From Galeruca laticollis (Eukaryota; Arthropoda; Insecta; Coleoptera; Chrysomelidae): 64,000 nucleotides of DNA. The position numbers and the translations under genes are program-made. The stretch lies in assembly GCA_963921935.1 (NCBI GenBank), contig OY998181.1, forward strand, positions 141,445,423 to 141,509,422, in the 5' to 3' direction. Below the pieces are notes generated by a model. That model had not been told where the DNA came from and searched no databases. It saw only the letters and a list, made by a program, of their open reading frames with translations. This document shows, in pieces, positions 31,633-41,429 of the stretch (the first letter of the stretch is position 1; every line of letters begins with the position of its first letter).

Positions 31633-31967
31633 TAAGGGTAACCGATGGGTCTATTGAACATAAACGTGGAAGAGGAAGGAAGCGAAGCTTGAGAACTGAA
31701 GAAAATATTGGTAGAGTAAGGGTTGTTTTAGGAAATTTGCAACCTGGTCAATCTCTTGGAACAAGGAAAATCGCAAAAATAACTAGGATTTCCCGTACGT
31801 CACTTCGAAGGATCATTAAAGAAGACTGCCATCTTAAAAAAGTTTACTGTCAAAGACTTACGGCCAATGTAAGAGAAAAACGATTGGAAAGATGTAATTT
31901 GCTACTACGAAGATTCCGCTCTCGCTCAGACATTAGGAAAATATGGTATTCAGATAAAAAATGTTGA

Positions 31968-33011
31968 AAATAACTTCGGAAATCGATATAGGAGTTAATT
32001 TTAAGCAAAAAGTTCCATATAAACATTTTTCGTAAAGTCAATATTTATTCTTGGTTGAAAATGCTCGCTTTTTATGAAAAAAATCACGTTTTTAACAGTT
32101 TTTGCTTGTATAAGTCAACAATTTGATATGCTACGAAAAAACATGTCGGAACTAAAATAAAGCTTACAAAAAAAGGAAAAGGTTGAGAGGTTTATCAATG
32201 ACATAGGTGCAATTATTACCGAGATAGGGCGGCTAGAAAAAAAATATTTTTTTTAGTCACTAAATTACATGCATTTAACGTAAAATAAATAAAAAAGTTT
32301 TCAAAGAAAGTATACCGTTTATTTTTCAAAGTACTTCAAAAAATCTTTAAAATGAATCCAGTTTGAAGTCATTAGCATAAAAATTAACGAAGTTCTGATG
32401 AAAATAAAATCGAATTTTCACTTTTTCTGAAAAAAAATCAGCACTTAAGCTTCTGAATTTTTTGATAAAAATAAAATAAAAAAAATCCCTCTGCAATTTA
32501 CTTTATTTATGTGTTAACTATGTGTTCCTGTAAGTTTAAGCAATTTAGAGTACATATTTTTGAAAATAGAAATGTTAAAATGAAAAAAAAATTCAAATTT
32601 TAATAAAAATTTGACATTTTTGAAAATAACTCACAAAATATTGAAGATACGAAAAATGTAGGAAGTAGGAAACTGTAGCTTATTTTTTACAGAATATTTT
32701 GGTTTTTTTTTCATTTCTGTACGATAAAAATTGACAGAGTTATGCCTAGTAGAAGTTTTGTCTTGAGGGAAATAGTCACGTGTCTGAAGCCTCTTAACCT
32801 CACTATAATACTGAATAATCCTATCGGGTAACATTTTGTCACAATTTGACCTTTTTGACAATTCATGTTTGTGTCGCCCATCAGTGCTTTTGTTGTGTTG
32901 GAACATTCTTGACTATTTCGCTGCTTTTTGTGAGAGAGAAAGATTTTGCGATTGGTCGTGGTTGTTTTGGCTCGGCGGATTGTGGTGTTGGTCGCATTTA
33001 GTTGTAACGTT
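31968..33011. other. Unassigned AT-rich sequence
   Basis: No ORF with a recognisable domain. Long A and T runs; from about 32820 onward it resembles non-coding flank of the hammerhead-like motif at 33012-33080 and may be Penelope-like UTR. Confidence 0.4.
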
Positions 33012-33080
33012 TTTATGATCTTTTGTAGTGCTCCCTGATGATGGAAATAAACGTTTCCGAAAGCTTGGAAATATCATAAA
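33012..33080 (+). ncRNA. Hammerhead-like hairpin with outer stem, copy 2
   Basis: CTGATGA (33035-33041), one T, stem GGAAA/TTTCC with 6 nt loop, GAAA (33059-33062). An outer stem TTTATGAT (33012-33019) pairs perfectly with ATCATAAA (33073-33080). The inner stem differs from copy 1 by paired changes, indicating selection for structure in the parental element. Confidence 0.52.
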
Positions 33081-33141
33081 GAGTGTACTTTTATTTGCTG
33101 CTACCCCAATATTTTCTAACTGGTCAGCAAAGACTTCCAAT

Positions 33142-33144
<3 letters not shown>

Positions 33145-33185
<41 letters not shown>
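33145..33185. repeat. (TA)n microsatellite
   Basis: About 20 uninterrupted TA dinucleotides. Confidence 0.97.
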
Positions 33186-33189
<4 letters not shown>

Positions 33190-33411
33190 GTCTCTTTTTT
33201 CATCCATTCACAATAATGTTATCTACATAATACTCGTAGAAGAATATCATGATTCTTACGTAATCGATTACAACTGGCAACCATGCTACATTTATGAACA
33301 CAATGTTCTATAAATTTCAATCTTATTTTATGCCTATCTAAAAATTAATGATGGTAATAGTGTTCGTGGGCAAAATTAACTCGATACCCATATTTGAACA
33401 TCAATTGAAAA

Positions 33412-34368
33412 ATGGAAATTACAAGCACCAAAGATTTATTTGAAATAATAAACAAGGACGACGAAGGGTTAGCGCATTATTTAATGCACCATAACCTGAT
33501 TCGCGCACACTAAAATGTTTAAACAGAAGTTGCCGCAAGATGTGCGAACTGAAAAAGAATAATGGAATTAACTCGTTGAACTTTGCCTTTAGACGTAAAA
33601 CATGTCGAGTTTATTACTCAATATTAAAAAATTCGTTCTTTGAACACATGAATCTGCCAGTGAGGACAGTTTTGGAAGTAATTTGGTACTGGTCGTGTGA
33701 GGTGAAAACGACCAGTGTTTATTACCAAACTGGCGGTATTTCTAAAAAATCTATAATCCAAATAAATAGATGGATTAGAGATATTGCCAGTTGTATGCTG
33801 CTGGAGGAGGAAGAAGAGCTTCCATTAGGTATGTAAACTTTTTTTCATTGAATAATTCAAATTTACATAATTTGATACACTTTTAGGGGGACCAGGGCAC
33901 ATAGTGTAAATTGATGAGAGTGTGGTTTCAAAGCGAAAACATAAGAGAGGCAGGATGGTCCCTGAGGTTTTGGGGATGATAGACACCCTCACCAAAGGAA
34001 GCATTATAGTTCATGTGAAGGATAGGAAGGCGGAGACTCTCATCCCCTTAATTCAGACACATGTGAAAGAGGACAGCGAAATTTGGACAGACTAGTGGAG
34101 GGCATATTCGAATTTAAGCAACCTTGGCGTTATTCATAAAACAGTGAACCACTCCAAGCATTTCAAAGACCCTACCACTGGCACCTGCACAAATAAGGTT
34201 GAGGGTCTCTGGTCTACATTCAAGGGATACTGCAGAAAGTTGAGGGTTATGTCATCCCCATTTCTTATGGAGTATGTGGACTAGTTTATGTGGGAAAAAA
34301 ATGGCGGCAATGCCGAGAAAAGGATAAAAAATTTAACGTTACATATATCAAAAAAATATGTATTTTAA
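33412..34368 (+). pseudogene. Second Merlin (ISXO2-like) transposase pseudogene
   Basis: Begins MEITSTKDLFEIINKDDEGL, then after a frameshift a cysteine region (KCLNRSCRKMCELK, FRRKTCR) and LPVRTVLEVIWYWSCEVKTT. A 57-bp GT-AG intron (33829-33885) follows. The DDE core reads IDESVVSKRKHKRGRMV, WTD and TNKVEGLWSTFKGYCRKLR, giving candidate D, D and E. Premature stops (in HIV-stop-IDES, WTD-stop-WRAY, EYVD-stop) and one frameshift. Different subfamily from the tandem array copies. Confidence 0.85.
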
Positions 34369-34409
34369 AGTTTTTATTTATTGAATTATATGTATATATA
34401 CATTTTCTG

Positions 34410-34799
34410 TCATTTTCTTAATTGAAAATTATTTCCATTTAGCTCAATGAATTTTGATCTGTAAATACAGTAAGTGTAATACCTACTTCGTCTTTCTAAT
34501 AATAGTTGTTCATAATCATTGCTAAGAAGTCTGTCTCCATTAAAATACTTGTAAAGATCCAGCAATTTATTTATCTTCTTTGTCGTTTTGTTTTTATTAA
34601 TATAAAGAGCTGTTCTTAGTAACTCTGGATCTATTCCATTAGCATATCCATGTGCTCCTATATAAACTCGATCTCTATAATTTAGTGGTCCAAATAATGT
34701 TTTCTCTCTCAAAAATTTGGCCATTCCAGGAGGCGCGCAATCAAAAATATCCGCCACTTCCTTAAATGCTACGGCGATTTCCCTTTTATTTGGGTTCAT
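34410..34799 (-). CDS. Unknown intact ORF convergent with the Merlin pseudogene
   Basis: A 129-residue frame, MNPNKREIAVAFKEVADIFD at the start, then CAPPGMAKFLREKTLFGPLN, RVYIGAHGYANGIDPELLR, and a basic C-terminus. I do not recognise a family. It has no stop, lies 40 bp beyond the Merlin stop on the opposite strand, and its composition (balanced, Cys-poor, helical) looks like real protein rather than AT-rich noise. It may be an accessory gene of the same element, or a capture. No promoter identified. Confidence 0.45.
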   Translation of the reverse strand: MNPNKREIAVAFKEVADIFDCAPPGMAKFLREKTLFGPLNYRDRVYIGAHGYANGIDPELLRTALYINKNKTTKKINKLLDLYKYFNGDRLLSNDYEQLLLERRSRYYTYCIYRSKFIELNGNNFQLRK

Positions 34800-35420
34800 A
34801 ATAAAATATATAATTTACAAACTTTTGTATTACAAAGCAATTCACAAATCGTTGGCTTTGCACTCAAGCAGTGCAACCAACATATCCTGTTCGAAATCAA
34901 GCTTACAAAACGGTAAATGAAAGATATATATTTACTACAAATTTGGTGTATATTTGTGGTTGTCGCCGAATTTTTACTGGCGTTACAAACTACTGCTTAC
35001 GCTAGAGCTTGTCTGTCATTTGTCATTTGAATTAATTGTTTTCATGCAAATTTATAGACTCTCAATTATACGAGTATATTTATAAAAGTGGTAATTTAAA
35101 TAATATTATCAGCAAACTAACTGAAATTTTATTATAATTTGTGAGAATATATCTGGACCTCAGTCTTAAAAAGGCCAATCTCCACTTTCATCGATTTTGA
35201 GATATCTCCAGCACTAAAATTCCCGAGTTCATTTCTATCGATACAAAAAAGGCCAATCTCCTGTTGCTAAGGATACATGATGAAGTAAATAATGGACTAA
35301 GTGCCATAAAAATATAAATTAGGATTTTTACTAAAATGCGTGCTAAGAGCCAGCGCCACTAACCTGTATAACGGGCTAAGTGGAAAGAGTTTATTTTATG
35401 ACTGTACTTGGCTCCCGCCA
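34800..35420. other. Non-coding stretch with short repeats
   Basis: AAAAAGGCCAATCTCC occurs at 35169 and about 35248. TTGCACT-CAAGC-AGTGCAA forms a 7 bp stem near 34858. No gene seen. Confidence 0.4.
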
Positions 35421-35439
35421 GGGTGTCAGAGGTGGACTA

Positions 35440-36130
35440 TTCTTTACGTAATTTAGAAAAATGTTATGCAGCAGAACAGGTCTTTGAAATTGATAGTGAC
35501 CCTGAGTTGTGGGAGCCTTCTAAAGAGAAAGCAATTTTTAGATGAACTATTTACTTTAAAACGTACAAGTACAGTTTTCACGATGTTTCAACCCTATGCT
35601 GATATATTAGATCAAGAGGCCACAAACAAAAAGGATGCATTAAGGGATTATTGGAAAATATATATAGCAAAGGAGGTTGAATTACAAGAAAACAATCACA
35701 AACCAAAAGTTGGTTTTCGTATAGGGCTAAATGAATAACTGCCTCAAATTAGAATTCAGTCTGCCATACGAAAATTGAAAAGCCTAGAGTTAGTTTGGTA
35801 AAAAGAATATGCTATTCCAATGACTTTATTTTAAATTTCTTGAAATCTAAACACATAAATCTAAAAGTGTGGAATGTTGGGCTAATTACTGACACAAACA
35901 ATCCATTATTTGGTGCTACCCCCGATTCCATCGTATCTTGTGACTGTTGTGGAATGGGCTATGTTGAAATAAAGTGTCCATATTGTGTGAAAGATACAAC
36001 AATAGAAGACATAGTTAATTTAAAGCAATCTTTTCTTAAACTAATCGAGACAGAAAATGTTAGAACAAATACTGATATACACGATAGTTTACGCTTGGAT
36101 AATAATCAAGCTTATTATTATTGTCCGATC
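35440..36130 (+). pseudogene. YqaJ-like exonuclease domain fragment
   Basis: Frames encode CYAAEQVFEIDSDPELWEP, then KKDALRDYWKIYIAKEVELQ in another frame, and from 35795 LITDTNNPLFGATPDSIVSC followed by GYVEIKCPYC. GATPDSIV and VEIKCP are the D and E-x-K positions of the YqaJ/lambda-exonuclease nuclease fold. Such domains are widespread in insect repeat-encoded proteins, often with SWIM zinc fingers. Several stops and shifts. At about 36127, after NQAYYYC, the sequence changes to something else. Confidence 0.65.
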
Positions 36131-37080
36131 CCAGATGCGACGCCCATGGTATCCCTTCTCCGGTTTGCCGGTAAGAGAGCGACCACGGACCTCCTAGTGA
36201 CGAATTCCAACGATTTCAATTTGTATTCTCATAGAGACAATTGGGTAAATTTTGTAATTCGTCGTTTCCAAACGATATCGATACGTAGACGACTTATTAG
36301 TCAACGACAATTTCTCTTAACTCTATTCTGTAACATTATCGTTCAGTGTCTATTTTAGTGATCAAAGTTAACAACAAATTTTAAGGTTGGTATTAATAAA
36401 TTGGCTGAAAACGTACGTCGAATATTATTTTTCGAGATGTTTTGTGTTTATAACCACAATTTTGATAATTTGGGACTGTTTCTGGGTTCTATTGAGGATA
36501 ATTATTTAATTGTCATAATTTGAATAATAACCCCCTTGAGATCTAGAGTAGCTGCGAGATTGTTTGTCGTTTTGTATATTGTTGTAGAAGTCGTTGCTAT
36601 CGTGGTTATCGTTGTGCATTTTCATTAGTATTGTTTTGTTTCATAAATAAAATAGTTATGTCATTTGAGTTGAGTTCACTTTTATTATACTTTGTGTTAG
36701 CTTAGGCTCTGGTGGTTCCCACTGCCACCATAAGGAACTGGGCGCAAATTAAATGAAACACTTATCTAAGAGTAACAACTTGCCCAGTTCGATCTATGGT
36801 GAATGCGCAGCGGGACCAGAGCGTGAAAGCTTATTGAAAATTTAGAGGTGATATGACCTCATTTCGAAGACTTGAAGAGAACTGCCGAATTGCGGTTTCC
36901 GCCGCCTACTTATACATGTCTCTTCCGGGATTTGCACGGATCCGAGACATGTCATTGGTAGGGGCGTAGCCTATTGAAATCTATGCTTTCAGCTCTGGTG
37001 ACAGTAGGTCCTGGATTAGCGTTATAATGTTTATATACTAGATACATACAAAGTAACAACTTTTTATTTTAATTATTGCA
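36127..37080. other. Unresolved LTR-like or transposon-end sequence
   Basis: GC-richer blocks (36127-36200; 36690-36960) alternate with AT-rich DNA containing AATAAA (36648). TATTG flanks a block from about 36128 to 36971, and TTGGGTAAATTTTGTAATTC near 36241 resembles the inverse of the sequence at 40180-40205. I cannot decide between an LTR fragment and the left end of Harbinger-4. Confidence 0.35.
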
Positions 37081-37849
37081 GATTATGGAAATGGAAAAAA
37101 CCGATCCGGCAAAACAAGTAGAGGGCAGTATGAGCTCTATTTGAATGAACTGGAGGCGAATAAAGCTTTCAGAGAGAACAAATTCGACGGAGCAGATCCT
37201 GATATAATAAAAAGGTCTTGGGCCGATTTGGCTTTAAGACTGAATGCATCTGGTGGGCCAATAAGAGATGTTGCAGAGTGGAAAAGGGTAAGTTCTATTT
37301 GAAAGTATAGGTTTACCAACATTAATTTCTTTCTAGATCATGTCTGATTGGAAATGCCAAACAAGGGGCAAGGCCCGAAAAAATAGATACTTATTATTTG
37401 AAACAGGTAACATTGGAGATCCTCCTAAGCCATTAACAGACCTAGAATAGAGACTGTTAGATTTAACAGGTCGTGTTGTTGTAGATGGAATGGAAGAAAT
37501 TCCTGAATATGGAATAGGTATTTATGATACAATAATAATAGTACCACCTCTAAAAAAGTGTTTTTCCCCAGCTGAACAATTTCCAATCAATAAGGAGAAT
37601 GTGCCTCAATCGACTAATACTGAAGCTGGCCCATCACAAAAAAAAGTTCAAGACATGCCTGACACCAGTCAAGAAAAAAAGAAAATCCTTGACAGCTTGC
37701 CTTCGGGAAATCATCATCACAAAACCTGATACAAACAACAGCGAAGTACTTAGAGAAATTCGTGATGAATTAAAAAAATCCAACAAAATCCAAAAAAAAA
37801 CGTTTGAAACTCCAGCAGCTAGAACTGCAAGTGAAATACCCAGAATATA
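37081..37849 (+). pseudogene. Harbinger-4 Myb/SANT-like accessory gene, one premature stop
   Basis: Exon from 37081 (acceptor TTATTGCAG) encodes QYELYLNELEANKAFRENKF and RSWADLALRLNASGGPIRDV, AEWKR: the trihelix Myb/SANT DNA-binding domain of PIF/Harbinger. Donor GGTAAG near 37288, acceptor TTTCTAG near 37337; the next exon gives MSDWKCQTRGKARKNRYLLF and, after a stop at 37447-37449 (TAG), continues in the same frame GRVVVDGMEEIPEYGIGIYD. A frameshift in the C-terminal part. Opposite strand to the transposase. Confidence 0.8.
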
Positions 37850-38638
37850 ATTTTATTGTAAGTTCCTCTGATTCAGAGTGATATATTTTCTTTGTGTAAG
37901 ATTTTGTTCAATTACGTTAATTTTTTATGTTCATTTTATTTTCAATTAAGTGCTGTTTATTTTATCCAACGGATACTGTTTAATAAAACTACAATGACAA
38001 ATAATATATTTTATTTACAAAATTAATTTAAAATAAATAAAATTAGTTAAAAAATTCACGAATAATTCTATTTCTTACAATGTTTCCTCTATGTAATAAT
38101 CCTGCATCATTTAAGTCATCATCTGCATTATGTATATCATTATCATTGTGCCCATTATCATCTATTAAGTTCTCATCCACTGAAATGAAAATATATACCT
38201 AATTATATTGTTTGTTCTATAAATGTTGTACATCTGATCGTATCAGAGAAAGGAAATGTTAGGATTTTTGCTGGAAAATTAAAAACAAAGAGGAAACTTC
38301 AAACGAAATAGTTTTGAACTTACAAGGTATATTCCTTGTTGTCATGAAATTGTGTAAAATTGTACATGCACATATAATTTTGGAAACAAAAGCAGGTTGA
38401 TAATGCAAAACACGATCAGAACTTAAGCACCTCCATATTCCTTTTAATATGCCATTTGTCCTCTCAATACAATTACGAATTTGCTGATGTCTCAGAGTAT
38501 ATCGTCCTTCTGGTGTATCTGCTGGTGCACCAACAATCGGAGTTAACAAATATGGTTGAAGGGGGTAGCCAGAATCACCTGCAATATGATCATCTCATTT
38601 TATTTAACTTATTAGAGGGTGAGAATGAAGAAAATATA

Positions 38639-38830
38639 TTTTTTATCCTACACTATGAGGAAGTTGAATTTTACTAGCTTTACGGAAACGAGAAAGTTAC
38701 CTTTTCTACAGTTAGCCGAGAAAATAAATTTTACATTTCCACGCTAGCTGGCGCCCCAATTGACAGATTAAATAAAAATTGCTAATTTATAAAAAAAATA
38801 TTACCAACAGTTATTGTGTAGGATAAAAAA
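38639..38830. repeat. MITE-like insert in a Harbinger-4 intron
   Basis: TTTTTTATCCTACAC (38639-38653) is repeated inverted at 38816-38830. No ORF inside. The size (192 bp) and perfect 15 bp ends fit a miniature inverted-repeat element; a target duplication was not found. Confidence 0.5.
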
Positions 38831-38849
38831 TTATGTGTAAACCACGGCT

Positions 38850-38941
38850 GTAAAGTGCTTTTTCAGGCCTCAAGAAGTGGCCTGGCTCGGCTGCGCCGCG
38901 GCTGTCCATATCTTCTTTCAGCCTGAAAAATGCCACTTTAC
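38850..38941. repeat. GC-rich imperfect inverted repeat
   Basis: Arms GTAAAGTGCTTTTTCAGGC (38850-38868) and GCCTGAAAAATGCCACTTTAC flank a GC-rich loop with CTGCGCCGCGGCTG. Strikingly different base composition from the surrounding intron. Confidence 0.6.
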
Positions 38942-39999
38942 CGCCTAGGTATACAATATACTATTACCTATTAAATAAGTTGCCTGATCCCCATTCATAA
39001 ATTTACAATGTAGAAAATCTCTAATGTTACTTGCCCTCCATATAGCAGCATCATGTACACTTCCTGGGAACCGACAATTGATAGCCAATATCTTGGCATT
39101 TACATCACATATCTGTAATATAAACTAACATGAAAGGAGAATTGAGTATAGAAATAAAATAATGCTAACCAACTGACAGTTGACACTATAGGAGTTTTTC
39201 CGATTCATGAATACATTTACTGGATAACCAAGATCGAAATAACTTGGAGTTACCAACTTAATATGTGTGCAATCTATACATCCTAATAATACCAGGGATA
39301 TGATATTTTTCATAGAATCTAAAAAATGTGAAGCTAGTTACTATATTATTCTACTTGAGTACCAAAATGTTATTAGGTATGCAAACATTTACCCATTTTT
39401 TACAATGCCAATTTCATTTGCTTCTTATGGAAATATAATGTATCTGTTAGCCAGATGATGATTCATGGCATTTACAACTTCATGAATTGATTTGCTCACA
39501 TTAGGTTGCAGAGATGCGTTCAATCTGTCTTGTCCTACGGACTTCTGGTAACTGACATGGGCAATAAAATGTAATGTGGTGCAAAACTGAAAGTTACTGT
39601 TTTCTTATTATTGCTCATACTGATAGCAGATCTATTAGTTACTTACCCTAACCACTGATGGGGTTCTAGTATTTCTCCCTCCGACAGATAGATGTGGTAA
39701 AATTTCCTCAAATAAATCTTTTGCCGATACAACATCCAGTCTATATAACTGCCTAAAAAGTTCCTCCGGGAGCTCAAAAAGATTACTGGTATCTCTCAGT
39801 GTACGTAATCTTTCTCGGGTTTCTTCTCTAAAAACAATACGTGTAGATACCAAGTTATTTAAAATTAACATTTTAAATAGATATTTATGTAGACAATCCA
39901 ATTGATTACCTCCTTTGTCACTCATCTAAAACCAAATTAGCTATTAAACCTGCCATAATTTTTATTAATACAAACACTTCAGATAAATAAAGGCGAGCA

Positions 40000-40205
40000 C
40001 AATGACCTTCACCTTATTTTAGGTTAGTTACCGACTTTTTACTTTCTCAACGAGAGCTGTCAAGGTATCGTCGGTGGACCACAACTTGGTAGCCATTTTT
40101 GTCGTCTAACAACGACTACCGTTGACTATAAAATAGAGAAAGTCGTTCATAAACGATAATCGCCAACGAACGACGTCGTTATGTGTTACAAAATAGACCC
40201 AAATA
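40000..40205. other. Candidate right end of Harbinger-4
   Basis: The complement of 40205 inward begins GGGTCTATTTTGTAACAC and contains repeated AACGAC motifs, resembling 36243-36265. No matching TWA duplication was found, so the boundary is tentative. Confidence 0.35.
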
Positions 40206-41235
40206 ACATGTTATAGCCACTTAAGTTTAATGTTCGTTTTTATTAATTAGTTCAAATATACGGGGTATTTCCTAAGTAATCTAAAATATTGTAGTGGGCA
40301 CTCGTCATTCCATTTTAAGACGAAAAGTTCTTATAAACATGTGTGATAAGTCTTGTCGCTATTGAGAAACAGAGTGTTGAATTGTGAGTAATAAATGAGC
40401 TCTGTCTTACTGTAAATCAAATGTTTTTATCCTGGTGACGCTACTGGACTATAGAAGTAATACGAAAGAACATGCTTATTCTAAGTGGTCTTTGAAATAA
40501 TATTGTCAAATACTGTGTCAAACCTAAAATCCAACGCAAAAAACGAATAAGAAATTTTCATCATACGGATTATTTGTGTTAATTTATAACGAGAAAACCT
40601 AACAACCCTCTCAGTGCTCGTTATAGATATGCGGGTTGTCTCACGTGGTACAACCCGTGCTCGCCAGTCGACTAGCTTCGAGTCGAAGAAGGGGTGGATT
40701 CTTCAAAAAATTATCAAGTTTACAAAAAGGGCGCCAGAGAAGTTTTGGCAAGCACCCAAGACTTCTTTAATTAGCCCACAACTCCTCAGTGGGTTAACAA
40801 CACTCACTACACACTCCCACGGTTAAACTGATAGGTAAGTTATCATATGAAAAATAAAAGTCAGCAAGTATCCCCTGATTGAAGTTTTAATTAGTCTCTT
40901 TGGACCAAAGGTCTCTTTTCAAAATATTTATTACAATATTACTACAATAATGTTCCAAATAATGTCTGAACTCAGCTGAAGGCTGTAGACTCAGAATGTA
41001 GATAGGCTGAAAGCCGAAATCTACATAAATCCAAAAATTGCTAACTAATTTATCAGTTACAGCTTAAGTAAATAACTGTCAAGCAGGTTCTATAAACTCC
41101 GAGCAAAGCTGAAGGCTTCAAACTCAGGGTGCAGAAGAGCTGAAGGCCCCAAACTACACCGATGTCTCAATTCTATAATTATAGAGAAACGACCAAATGG
41201 TTCATGTACAATATCTCAAAAATACAACGATAATA
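40206..41235. other. Unassigned flank left of pogo
   Basis: No gene recognised; a 70-codon frame at 40614-40826 has no known domain. AGCTGAAGGC-like motifs recur between about 40970 and 41150 (GCTGAAGGCTGTAGACTC, GCTGAAGGCTTCAAACTC, GCTGAAGGCCCCAAACTA), suggesting a degenerate LTR with internal repeats. The sequence continues beyond pogo at 46711. Confidence 0.4.
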
Positions 41236-41429
41236 GGGTAAGTCCGGGTGAGATGGCAAAGTGCAACTATTTGGCTAGGCGATGACAGATGGCGCTGCCG
41301 ATACGCCGCCTCGTCATTTAATACCACATGTTAATAAGTAGAAGTGTAGTGTGTCAATAGTGTGTCATAACCGTAAGTTATCAAGTTTATAATTTTCCAA
41401 ACAGGTTTGAAATTGTTTAGATACATATA

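Larger units (their letters stand above)
30462..31966 (+). pseudogene. Tc1/mariner-like transposase N-terminal half, split by Harbinger-3
   Basis: Exon part 30462-30603 encodes MPLLSKEDRILIKYFSEKYN and KNWHIRTIGKFLRHLR; the frame resumes at 31636 with VTDGSIEHKRGRGRKRSLRT, helix-turn-helix ISRTSLRRIIKED, and LERCNLLLRRFRSRSDIRKI, WYSDKK. The first catalytic Asp lies in WYSDKK; the rest of the catalytic domain is missing after 31963. Joining across the insertion (less one TAA) keeps the frame. Truncated, inactive. Confidence 0.8.
38043..39925 (-). pseudogene. Harbinger-4 HARBI1-like transposase, six exons, one premature stop
   Basis: Exons on the minus strand: N-terminal (39925 to about 39648, LPEELFRQLYRLDVVSAKDL); YQKSVGQDRLNASLQPNVSK (about 39580-39390) with a stop after RYIIFP; GCIDCTHIKLVTPSYFDLGY and NRKNSYSVNCQ (about 39330-39175); CDVNAKILAINCRFPGSVHD (about 39115-38985); GDSGYPLQPYLLTP and IERTNGILKG (about 38580-38330); and an acidic tail ending at 38043. 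The catalytic D, D, E positions (CIDCT, GDSGYP, IERTNG) are all present. Splice boundaries use GT-AG. One nonsense codon and a MITE-like insert in an intron are the only visible lesions. Confidence 0.85.

Noticed and set aside
32836..33216. ORFs spanning the hammerhead-like motif and TA repeat
   Set aside because: Composition and the (TA)n-coded Ile-Tyr run show these are not proteins.
36128..36971. LTR flanked by TATTG
   Set aside because: Ends are not TG...CA and the YqaJ frame does not resume after it; the match may be chance in AT-rich DNA.
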